A stretch of 64,000 nucleotides of DNA from Streptomyces albofaciens JCM 4342 (lineage in GTDB: Bacteria; Actinomycetota; Actinomycetes; Streptomycetales; Streptomycetaceae), in NCBI RefSeq assembly GCF_008634025.1, contig NZ_PDCM01000002.1, positions 496,001-560,000 of the forward strand. Reading direction: 5' to 3'. The notes below the pieces were generated by a model that saw only the letters and a list, made by a program, of their open reading frames with translations, did no database searches and was not told the origin of the DNA. Below are positions 25,530 through 32,666 of this stretch, one piece after another. Both the position numbers and the translations under genes were made by a program. Position 1 is the stretch's first letter; every line of letters starts with the position of its first letter.

Positions 25530-26672
25530 TTGCGTGAAATTCCCACCGGGCTCGGGCTCGACGACATCCTTCTCGTTCCCCGGCGCACCTCGGTCACCAG
25601 TCGCGCGCACACCGATGTCGGCACCGAATTCGTCCCCGGCCTGCGGCTGTCCGTCCCGGTCGTCTCCGCCAACACCCCGTGGTGCACCGGCGCCCGGATG
25701 GCCACCGCGATGGCGCTGGCGGGCGGTCTCGGCGTCATCCACCGGATGCAGACGGCGGAGGACCAGGCTGCCGAGGTGTCCGCCGTGAAGAAGAACGGTC
25801 AGGAGGGGTCCGCCGCATCGGGCGCCACGGTCGACGGGCAGGACCGGCTCCGCGCGGCGGCCGCCGTCGGTGTGACCGACGACTACCTCGACCGCGCGGC
25901 CCTTCTCGTCGCGGCCGGGGCCGACGCCCTGGTGGTCGACGTCGCACACGGCCACGCCGACTACGTCCTCAAGGCCGTGGAAACGCTGAAGTCCCGCTGG
26001 CCCGACGTGCCCGTCGTGGGCGGCAACGTCGCGACTCCGGAAGGCACCAAGGATCTGATCGACGCCGGGGCGGATGCCGTCAAGGTGGGCATCGGGCCCG
26101 GCGGCATCTGTACCACACGTCTGGTGGCCGGCAGCGGTGTGCCGCAGTTCACCGCCGTACTGGAGTGTGCGGAGGAGGCCGCGGGGCACGGCGTACCGGT
26201 CATCGCGGACGGTGGTGTCAAGGAGCCGGGCGACATCGCGAAGGTGCTGGCGGCCGGTGCCCGGACGGCGATGCTGGGCAGCGCGCTCGCCGGCGCCGAG
26301 GAGAGCGCCGCCCTCCTGGTGGAGCACGACGGACGGTCCGCGAAGGTGAGCACCGGGTTCGTGACGTTCGGCATGCGGCTCACCCTGAAGCGGGCCCGCG
26401 GTGAGGCGGTGACCAAGGAGGAGCTGGCGCGGTACACGCCCGAGGGCGTGGAGGCGACGTGGCCCTTCAGCGGGCCGGTCGCCGACACGGTGAACCGTTT
26501 CGTCGGGGGGTTGCGCTCCGGGATGAGCTACTCGGGCGCGCACACGCTCCCCGAGTTCCGCGAACGCGCGCGCTTCGTCCGCGTCACGCCCGCCGGCCTG
26601 GCCGAGAACAAGCCGCACGCCCTCGGACGCACCGAACAGGTCCCGCTCGACTACGCGTCGGAGGCGGTGTGA
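25530..26672 (+). CDS. toyE: ToyE, GMP reductase/IMP dehydrogenase family
   Basis: A 380-aa TIM-barrel protein of the GMP reductase/IMPDH family. The catalytic Cys loop reads GIGPGGICTTR, followed by VADGG-like VIADGGVKEPGDIAKVLAAGA and the phosphate-binding MLGSALAG. No CBS domains are present, which fits GMP reductase. In the pathway it removes the exocyclic amino group of the preQ0 nucleotide reductively, giving the IMP-like intermediate for conversion to the adenosine analogue. TTG 25530 is preferred to GTG 25521 because GAAGGAAGG is then correctly spaced. The end overlaps toyF. Confidence 0.9.
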   Translation: MREIPTGLGLDDILLVPRRTSVTSRAHTDVGTEFVPGLRLSVPVVSANTPWCTGARMATAMALAGGLGVIHRMQTAEDQAAEVSAVKKNGQEGSAASGATVDGQDRLRAAAAVGVTDDYLDRAALLVAAGADALVVDVAHGHADYVLKAVETLKSRWPDVPVVGGNVATPEGTKDLIDAGADAVKVGIGPGGICTTRLVAGSGVPQFTAVLECAEEAAGHGVPVIADGGVKEPGDIAKVLAAGARTAMLGSALAGAEESAALLVEHDGRSAKVSTGFVTFGMRLTLKRARGEAVTKEELARYTPEGVEATWPFSGPVADTVNRFVGGLRSGMSYSGAHTLPEFRERARFVRVTPAGLAENKPHALGRTEQVPLDYASEAV

Positions 26673-28024
26673 CGACCCCGATCGACACCGGCCGGTACGG
26701 CAGTCCGCGGATGCGCGCGCTGTTCACCGACCGGGCGCGCTACGAGACGTTCGTCCGTGTGGAAGGCGCGCTGGCGACGGCGCAGGGGCGCCACGGCGTC
26801 ATCCCGCGGGATGCGGCCGAAGCCATCGCCGAGCGCGCCCGCACCCACCGGTGCTCCCCGCAGCGTGTCGCCGAGCTCGAAAAGACCAGTCGGCACGAGT
26901 TGTTCGCCGTCGTACAGGAATTCGCCGAGTCCTGCGGCACCCACCGCCCATGGGTCCACTACGGGGCGACCAGCAGTGACATCCTCGACACGGCGCTCGC
27001 CCTCCAGCTCGGCGAGGCCATCGCCCTGCTGGAGGAGGACCTGCGCGACCTCCTCACCGCGCTGACGGCACGCATCCGCGCGGTCGGCGACCACGTCATG
27101 ATCGGCCGCACCCACGGCCAGCAGGCACAGCCGGTGACGCTGGGATTCAAGCTGGCCGTCGTGCTGGACCGGTTCGTCCGCTGTCTGGAACGCCTGACCC
27201 AGGCCAGGGAACGGATCGTCATGGGCAAGGTCGCGGGGGCGGTGGGCTCGCTCGCCGGGATCGGCGCGCACGGGCCCGAGGTGCAGCGGGAGACCCTGCG
27301 CGAGCTGGGCCTCCCGGAGCCGGCCGTCTGCGCCCAGGCCGTGGCCCGGGACCGGATCGCCGAATTCTTCTGCTGGGCGGGGCTGACGGCCGCCTGCCTG
27401 GAGGACCTGGCGACCGAGGTACGCAATCTGCAGCGTACGGAGATCGGCGAGGTCGCCGAACCGTTCGCCGAGGGCGGTCAGATCGGCAGCTCCGCCATGC
27501 CGCACAAGCGCAATCCCGTACAGAGTGAGCGCATCTGCAGCCTGGCCCGGCTGGTGCGCTCGCTCGTCGGGCCCGCGCTGGAGAACGTGACGAGCTGGCA
27601 CGAGCGGGACCTGGCCAATTCCGCCAATGAACGGTTCACCCTGCCCGAAGCGTGCGTCCTGCTGGACGAAATGCTGACCACCGCCACCTACGTGATCGAC
27701 GGTCTGCGGGTCTTCCCCGACCGTATGCGGCACAACCTGGAGCACTCGCGCAACGAGCACCTCAGTGAAGCCGTCCTCCTGCTCCTCGTCCAGCGCGGCG
27801 TGGACCGTCTGGAGGCGTACCGCCTGATCCAGGAGGCCACCGTCCGGGCCGTGGGCGAGGACACCGACATGGTCGACGCCCTACTGGCCCATCCGCGCCT
27901 CGCCGGCCGGCTCGACGCGGAGGAGGTCCGCCGGATGGCCGCCGCGGGGGCCGATACCGGGCACTGCCGGGAGCTGGCCGCCGAGGCCGTCGAGCGCGCC
28001 GAGCGCCTCGTCCAAGGAGGATGA
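26669..28024 (+). CDS. toyF: ToyF, adenylosuccinate lyase homologue
   Basis: A 451-aa fumarase/aspartase-superfamily enzyme. The signature GSSAMPHKRNPV is intact, as are HYGATSSDI and GRTHGQQAQPVTLG with the general-acid His. Together with ToyG it installs the amino group at C6: ToyG adds aspartate and ToyF eliminates fumarate. The GTG start overlaps the toyE stop (GTGTGA), showing tight coupling. Known role: ToyF of toyocamycin biosynthesis. Confidence 0.92.
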   Translation: MTTPIDTGRYGSPRMRALFTDRARYETFVRVEGALATAQGRHGVIPRDAAEAIAERARTHRCSPQRVAELEKTSRHELFAVVQEFAESCGTHRPWVHYGATSSDILDTALALQLGEAIALLEEDLRDLLTALTARIRAVGDHVMIGRTHGQQAQPVTLGFKLAVVLDRFVRCLERLTQARERIVMGKVAGAVGSLAGIGAHGPEVQRETLRELGLPEPAVCAQAVARDRIAEFFCWAGLTAACLEDLATEVRNLQRTEIGEVAEPFAEGGQIGSSAMPHKRNPVQSERICSLARLVRSLVGPALENVTSWHERDLANSANERFTLPEACVLLDEMLTTATYVIDGLRVFPDRMRHNLEHSRNEHLSEAVLLLLVQRGVDRLEAYRLIQEATVRAVGEDTDMVDALLAHPRLAGRLDAEEVRRMAAAGADTGHCRELAAEAVERAERLVQGG

Positions 28025-28025
28025 C

Positions 28026-29081
28026 ATGACCTGCACCATCATCGTGGGCGGCCAGTGGGGTGACGAGGCCAAGGGCAAGATGGCCAGCCACCTGGCGCTC
28101 AAGGACGGTGTGGACCTCGCGGTGCGCGCCGGGCTCGGCCCGGGGGCCGGGCACACCATCGTGCACGCCGGACGGACGCACAAACTGCGTCAGGTCCCGA
28201 GCGCCGTGGTCAACAGCCGGACGCGGCTGCTGCTCGGCGCCGGTGTGCTCGTCAACCCCGCCGTGCTGCTCCGGGAGATCGAGGAACTGGGGGTGGCCGA
28301 CCGCATCGGCGTCGACTTCCGGGCGACCGTCATCGACCCCGGGCACATCGAGGCCGAGGGGCGCGACCGCAACCTCACCGACACAGTCCGCAGCACCGGC
28401 AGCGGGCACGGTCCCGCTCTGGCGGCGCGTGCGCTGCGCAACGCGCGCCGGGCGCTGGACGTCCCCGAACTGGCCCCGTACCTGGCGGACGTCGCCGTGG
28501 AGGTCAACGGCGCGGTGGACGCGGGCGCGCAGGTCCAGGTGGAGGGGACGAACGGGTTCGGCCTGTCCGTGCTGTACGGGACCTACCCCCACACGGTGGG
28601 CAAGGACAGCACGGCGAGCACGGTGGCCGCGGACGCCGGGCTGGGTCCCCTGGCCGTGGACGACGTCGTCCTGGTCTTCCGGGCCTACCCGACCCGGGTC
28701 GGGGCCGGCGCGTTCCCGACGGAGCTGCCCGAGCAGGAGGCGGAGCGCATCGGGGTCGAATACGGCACGGTGACCGGACGGCGCCGGCGCATGGGCCGCT
28801 TCGACCTGGAACAGGCACGCGAAGCCGTACGGATCAACCGGCCCTCGTGCATCGCCGTCAGTTTCCTCGACTACGCGGCCCCGGAGGTCCGGGGGCTGCG
28901 GGAGGGCCCGCTGCCGCCCGGCGCGGCAGCCGACCTCATCGGTGAGATCGAACAGGAACTGGGCGTACGGGTCGAGCTCATCGGCACCGGACCGGGCACG
29001 GACGAGGTCATCGACCTCAGGTCCGCCCCCGCCGGCACCGGCACCACGGCCCTCCTCCCCCGTACAAGGAGCAACGCATGA
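28026..29081 (+). CDS. toyG: ToyG, short adenylosuccinate synthetase homologue
   Basis: A 351-aa P-loop synthetase with GGQWGDEAKGK at residues 8-18, the GPGAGHT loop and GTNGFGLS. It is about 80 residues shorter than ordinary bacterial PurA (around 430 aa), resembling the compact archaeal type, so it is a specialised enzyme and not a copy of the housekeeping gene. It should couple aspartate to the 6-oxo deazapurine nucleotide using GTP. ATG 28026 follows AAGGAGG directly after toyF; the end overlaps toyH (ATGA). Confidence 0.9.
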   Translation: MTCTIIVGGQWGDEAKGKMASHLALKDGVDLAVRAGLGPGAGHTIVHAGRTHKLRQVPSAVVNSRTRLLLGAGVLVNPAVLLREIEELGVADRIGVDFRATVIDPGHIEAEGRDRNLTDTVRSTGSGHGPALAARALRNARRALDVPELAPYLADVAVEVNGAVDAGAQVQVEGTNGFGLSVLYGTYPHTVGKDSTASTVAADAGLGPLAVDDVVLVFRAYPTRVGAGAFPTELPEQEAERIGVEYGTVTGRRRRMGRFDLEQAREAVRINRPSCIAVSFLDYAAPEVRGLREGPLPPGAAADLIGEIEQELGVRVELIGTGPGTDEVIDLRSAPAGTGTTALLPRTRSNA

Positions 29082-29608
29082 CCGCCGGCCCGCCCCTGTG
29101 GAAGCGGCAGAGACTGCTCACCATCAGCTGGCAGACACTCGGTACGCTGCTGACCGACCTCGCCGAGGAGATCCGCGCCGCGGGTCCTCTGCCGGACACG
29201 GTCGTCGGCATCACCCGCGGCGGCCTCACCCCCGCCGTCGCCCTCGCGCACCGGCTGGAGGTCCCCGAGTTCCGGATCATGGGAATCCCCCGGAACTCCT
29301 CCAACAGCCGGTACAGCGAGCGCGGCGCGGCGGCACTGGAATACGTCGTCCCGGACTCCCCGCTGACCGGGAAGCGCGTGCTCATCGTCGACGACATCAT
29401 GGGCGACGGGGGCACGATGGAGACCGCGGTCGGCGCGCTGCGTGCCCTGGGCGCCGCGGAGATACGTACCGCGGTCCTGGTACGCAACCAGAACTGCGCC
29501 GGGCGGCCGGATCACCAGGCGCTCGAAGTCGACGACTGGACGGTCTTCCCCTGGGAGGCACCACCGGGTCCGGCGGAGGCGACCGTGCCGCTGGAGGCCG
29601 TGCGGTGA
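29078..29608 (+). CDS. toyH: ToyH, phosphoribosyltransferase
   Basis: A 176-aa type-I phosphoribosyltransferase with the PRPP motif VLIVDDIMGDGGTM and an upstream GITRGGLTPAVALA loop. It should attach ribose-5-phosphate from PRPP to preQ0, giving the nucleotide used by ToyE to ToyG. Starts and ends overlap toyG and toyI by four bases each. The family resembles xanthine/guanine PRTases. Known role: ToyH of toyocamycin biosynthesis. Confidence 0.9.
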   Translation: MTAGPPLWKRQRLLTISWQTLGTLLTDLAEEIRAAGPLPDTVVGITRGGLTPAVALAHRLEVPEFRIMGIPRNSSNSRYSERGAAALEYVVPDSPLTGKRVLIVDDIMGDGGTMETAVGALRALGAAEIRTAVLVRNQNCAGRPDHQALEVDDWTVFPWEAPPGPAEATVPLEAVR

Positions 29609-30330
29609 CATCGCCCGACACGTCCGGGGCGCGGGTCTCCCGCGCCCCGGCGCCGCTTTCCCCCGCGACGGTCGTCTTCGACCGCGACGGCACCCTGCTG
29701 GACTTCTCCGACATGTTCCACCGCTTCATCGTCGATCTGCACCGCACGCAAGGGGTGGTTCCACCGTCCAGGGAGGTGATCCTCGGGTACGAGTACTGGC
29801 AGGCGATCATCAGCGGGCGGCTGCGCATCGGCGACGCGGTCGTCCGCGACCACGTGGACGACGTCGTACACCGCTACATGCCGCACGGCCGGCTCTTCCC
29901 CGGCACCGCGGAAGCCGTACGTGATCTGGGCGCGGCAGGCGTACGCATGGTGCTGGTGAGCAGCTGGGTCGGTGCCACGGCGACCGGGAAACTGCTCGAA
30001 CGCTACGGACTGCACGATGTGTTCGGTGCCGTCCTCACCCGTGAGGAACTGGCGGCCGACGAGGCCCACGCCACGGACGCTGCGTGCAAGACGCTGCTCG
30101 CCCGCCGGGCCCTGGCCGAGGTGGGACACCGGCCGGGCGACGCCCTGTACATGGTCGGGGACACCCCCGCGGACATCGCCTCGGCCAGGACTCTCGGGGC
30201 CCGGGCCATCGGCGTACGCACCGGGAACGGCGGCCGGCTGTCGTCGGTACCGGGCGCCGGGCCGGACCTTCTCGTGACCGGCGCCGCCGAGGCTGCGGCC
30301 GTCATTCTGCGGGAAGTGCGCGCCAGGTAG
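29605..30330 (+). CDS. toyI: ToyI, HAD-superfamily phosphatase
   Basis: A 241-aa haloacid-dehalogenase-like hydrolase. Motif I is VVFDRDGTLLDF with the nucleophile and acid Asp, motif II VLVSSW, and motif IV MVGDTPADIASA. It is the candidate for removing the 5'-phosphate to release toyocamycin. The GTG at 29605 overlaps the toyH stop; about 20 residues of disordered Pro/Ala/Ser precede motif I. Last gene of the + operon, followed by a strong bidirectional terminator. Confidence 0.88.
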   Translation: MTSPDTSGARVSRAPAPLSPATVVFDRDGTLLDFSDMFHRFIVDLHRTQGVVPPSREVILGYEYWQAIISGRLRIGDAVVRDHVDDVVHRYMPHGRLFPGTAEAVRDLGAAGVRMVLVSSWVGATATGKLLERYGLHDVFGAVLTREELAADEAHATDAACKTLLARRALAEVGHRPGDALYMVGDTPADIASARTLGARAIGVRTGNGGRLSSVPGAGPDLLVTGAAEAAAVILREVRAR

Positions 30331-30372
30331 TCCGCTACACCGAAAGGTGCCGGCGTTTTCGCGGGAACACGA

Positions 30373-30424
30373 CGCACCGCTCTCCCCATCCGGCCGCTCC
30401 GGGCCGGATGGGGAGAGCGGTGCG
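30373..30424. terminator. Bidirectional terminator between toyI and toyJ
   Basis: A perfect 23-bp stem (30373-30395 with 30402-30424) around the 6-base loop GCTCCG lies between the two convergent toy operons. Confidence 0.92.
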
Positions 30425-30447
30425 TTGTTCCCTTGCCGTCCGCTCGC

Positions 30448-31035
30448 TCACACAGGTGCCGTGCCGATGAGTCCCGCCCGGGTCACGAGCGCGGCGAGCC
30501 GCTCTTCGTCCAGCTGCTCCGTCCCCACGGGACGACGGGGCAGCACCATGTACCGTGCCTCGGCGCTGGCGTCCCAGACCCGGACGTCCACCTCTTCCGG
30601 CAGGACGGTCCCGAACTCGGCCAGCACGGCGCGCGGCTCGCGTACCACGCGCGCCCGGTACGCGTCGCTCTTGTACCAACTCGGTGAGGGGCCGAGCAGC
30701 AGCACCGGATAGCAGGAGCACAGTGTGCACACCACGACGTTGTGCACGGTGGGTGTGTTGGCGACGACCCGCAGATGCTCGTCGTCGGCCAGCAGCCCGT
30801 CGAGACCCAGCTCCCGCAGGGCCATGGCCGGCTCCCCCAGCAGCAGTTCCCGGAAGTCGAGGCTGCACCAGGCGCGGGCGACCAGGCGGGCCCCGTTGAA
30901 CGGCGTGGCGCGCGAGAGATTGCGCTCCAGGATGGCGTCGAGCTGCTCGTCCGTGACGAGCCCGGCCGCGATGACGCGTTCTTCCAGCCTTCGTACCCGG
31001 GCGGCGATGGGGAGGCTGACGTGTTCGGAACTCAT
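30448..31035 (-). CDS. toyJ: ToyJ, nitrile hydratase alpha subunit (cobalt type)
   Basis: A 195-aa nitrile hydratase alpha subunit. The metal-binding claw VCTLCSCYP (Cys103, Cys106, Ser107, Cys108) has Thr after the first Cys, the cobalt-type signature. With ToyK and ToyL it hydrates the C5 nitrile of toyocamycin to the carboxamide of sangivamycin. ATG 31035 follows GAGGAG and overlaps the toyK stop. Last gene of the minus-strand operon toyM-toyL-toyK-toyJ. Known role: toyocamycin nitrile hydratase. Confidence 0.93.
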   Translation of the reverse strand: MSSEHVSLPIAARVRRLEERVIAAGLVTDEQLDAILERNLSRATPFNGARLVARAWCSLDFRELLLGEPAMALRELGLDGLLADDEHLRVVANTPTVHNVVVCTLCSCYPVLLLGPSPSWYKSDAYRARVVREPRAVLAEFGTVLPEEVDVRVWDASAEARYMVLPRRPVGTEQLDEERLAALVTRAGLIGTAPV

Positions 31036-31343
31036 GATGTTTCTCCTCGGAGGTCCCGGGCCGCCTCTCCGGCCGGCTCCAGGTAGCACTCCCAGAGGTC
31101 GGTCAGGACGATGTGCGCCCCGCTCCCCCACAGGTCGCGTGCTGCGAAACGCACGGTGTAGACGGGGAGGACCCGGAAGGGATCCCGACGCCGGGCGACG
31201 TCATCGGGGAGCGGGCAGGGCGGTTGTACGACTACGACGTGCCCGACGTGTCCCCGTACGTACCGGGGCACCCGGGTGTGGTGCGGTGGGTCCGCCGGAC
31301 GCACCCGGACCGGTTCCCCGACGGAATACCGCCGTTCACCCAC
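31032..31343 (-). CDS. toyK: ToyK, nitrile hydratase beta-type subunit (C-terminal half)
   Basis: A 103-aa protein corresponding to the C-terminal SH3-like half of a normal nitrile hydratase beta subunit, seen in the motif HTRVPRYVRGHVGHVV and the terminal LWGSGAHIVLTDLWECYLEP. The GTG at 31343 lies inside the end of toyL and is preceded by AAGGAGG. A single-chain beta subunit has thus been split in two genes (toyL + toyK), as known for toyocamycin nitrile hydratase. Confidence 0.88.
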   Translation of the reverse strand: MGERRYSVGEPVRVRPADPPHHTRVPRYVRGHVGHVVVVQPPCPLPDDVARRRDPFRVLPVYTVRFAARDLWGSGAHIVLTDLWECYLEPAGEAARDLRGETS

Positions 31344-31629
31344 CGGAGACGGCCTCCTTCTTCTCGGCGATCCCCTTCTCGTCGAGGAGGAGTTCCATGC
31401 CCATGAGGACCCGCTCGTAATAGCCGGCCGCGAGATACTCGCCGGGCGGGACGCGTTCTTCGGCGTCGCGGAGTTCGGAGGCGGTCCAGACGCCCGCCAT
31501 CGCCAGACCGATCAGCACGGCGAACACCCGCGCCTCCCAGTCGTGCCGCCACGGGTGGGGAGGGTCCTCGCCGTCCACGGGAACGGCGCCGTAACCATAG
31601 GTGCCGCCGATGTCGTTCATACGCGCCAT
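31336..31629 (-). CDS. toyL: ToyL, nitrile hydratase beta-type subunit (N-terminal half)
   Basis: A 97-aa protein matching the N-terminal helical half of the nitrile hydratase beta subunit: MNDIGGTYGYGAVP, DPPHPWRHDWEARVFAVL and the YYERVLMGMELLLDEKG helix. ATG 31629 is preferred over ATG 31620 because AAGGAGGAGG is correctly spaced. Its stop overlaps the toyK start by eight bases. Cotranscribed with toyM upstream. Confidence 0.87.
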   Translation of the reverse strand: MARMNDIGGTYGYGAVPVDGEDPPHPWRHDWEARVFAVLIGLAMAGVWTASELRDAEERVPPGEYLAAGYYERVLMGMELLLDEKGIAEKKEAVSGG

Positions 31630-31645
31630 GAATGCCCTCCTCCTT

Positions 31646-32362
31646 TCACGGCGCCGCGAACTCGGTGACACCGTCGAGGTATTCCGTCGGGTCCGGAACC
31701 TCCGCGTCACGGAACGCCTCCCGGCGTTCGTAACACGTGCCGCAGGTACCGCAGTGGCGCTCTCCCCCGCGGTAACACGACCAGCTCTTGTCCAGGGGGG
31801 CTCCGAGCCGGTTCCCGTACTTGGCGATGTCCGTCTTGCTCCAGGTGATGAACGGCGTCTCCACACGCGGCGTGGGGAATCCCTCGTTCGCGACCTGTAC
31901 GAGTTCATCGAGCGCCCTGACGAACGCCGGCCGGCAGTCGGGATAGATGAAATGGTCGCCGGCGTGCATACCGAGGGCCACGACACCGGCCCGCCGCGCG
32001 ACCGCGGCGCCCACCGCCACATTGGCCAGAATGGCATTGCGGTTGGGGACCACGGTGGCGCGCATCGAGTCCTCGGCGTAGTGCCCCGACGGAACGCCGA
32101 CCTCGCTGTCGGTCAGGGCGGAGCCGCCCAGCAGGACACCGATTCCGCTCAGGTCCACCACATGGTGTTCCGCGCCGTAGTGCCCGGCGATCGTCCGGGC
32201 CGACTCGATCTCCCGGCGGTGGCGCTGGCCGTAGTCGACCGTCACCGCGGTGAGCCGGTAGTGCAGCATGGCGTAATGGGCGAGCAGCGTCGTGGAGTCC
32301 ATGCCTCCGGACAGCACGACGACAGCGCTGAACGGGTCGGTCTTCGCCGGTGATTCGGGCAA
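31646..32362 (-). CDS. toyM: ToyM, 7-cyano-7-deazaguanine synthase (QueC family)
   Basis: A 238-aa PP-loop ATPase that converts 7-carboxy-7-deazaguanine and ammonia into preQ0, creating the nitrile. The PP-loop is VVLSGGMDSTT near residue 16; NRNAILANVAVGAAV and the C-terminal zinc site (CYRGGERHCGTCGTC, four Cys) are intact. The TTG start is supported by AGGAGGTGCG. First gene of the minus-strand operon. With toyB, toyC and toyD it completes preQ0 synthesis. Known role: ToyM. Confidence 0.92.
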   Translation of the reverse strand: MPESPAKTDPFSAVVVLSGGMDSTTLLAHYAMLHYRLTAVTVDYGQRHRREIESARTIAGHYGAEHHVVDLSGIGVLLGGSALTDSEVGVPSGHYAEDSMRATVVPNRNAILANVAVGAAVARRAGVVALGMHAGDHFIYPDCRPAFVRALDELVQVANEGFPTPRVETPFITWSKTDIAKYGNRLGAPLDKSWSCYRGGERHCGTCGTCYERREAFRDAEVPDPTEYLDGVTEFAAP

Positions 32363-32568
32363 GACGCACCTCCTGGGGTACCGGGGGAACGGCGTGCCTC
32401 GTAGCCGGCCGCCGTCTGCGATCAGGCTCCAGCGTCCCGGCAGGTACCGGCCCGGTCCTCACGGTGCCGTCCGAGAATTCGGGGACGGGACCGAGAGAAA
32501 GCGTCGGGAAAGCGCCCGTGATGCCATGACCGGCGCCCACGGGAGCCGCTCGGCCGGCGTCCGGCGGT
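32363..32568. other. Promoter region of the toyM-J operon
   Basis: About 200 bases between toyM and the terminator of the nitrilase operon. It must hold the toyM promoter; no convincing -35/-10 or repeat could be picked by eye. Confidence 0.4.
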
Positions 32569-32656
32569 GTGACGAACCGGGAGTGGATGGGCCCGGGTGC
32601 CCGGGCCGGCGCCGGGTGGGCGGCGAAAAGGCCGGCGGCGGCTCCCGGTTCGTCAC
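32569..32656 (-). terminator. Terminator downstream of the nitrilase-fold gene
   Basis: Fourteen-bp perfect outer stem GTGACGAACCGGGA/TCCCGGTTCGTCAC enclosing further G/C-rich hairpins (GCCCGGGTGCCCGGGC), starting eleven bases after the nitrilase-fold stop. It separates that operon from toyM. Confidence 0.7.
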
Positions 32657-32666
32657 TTCGTCCGGT

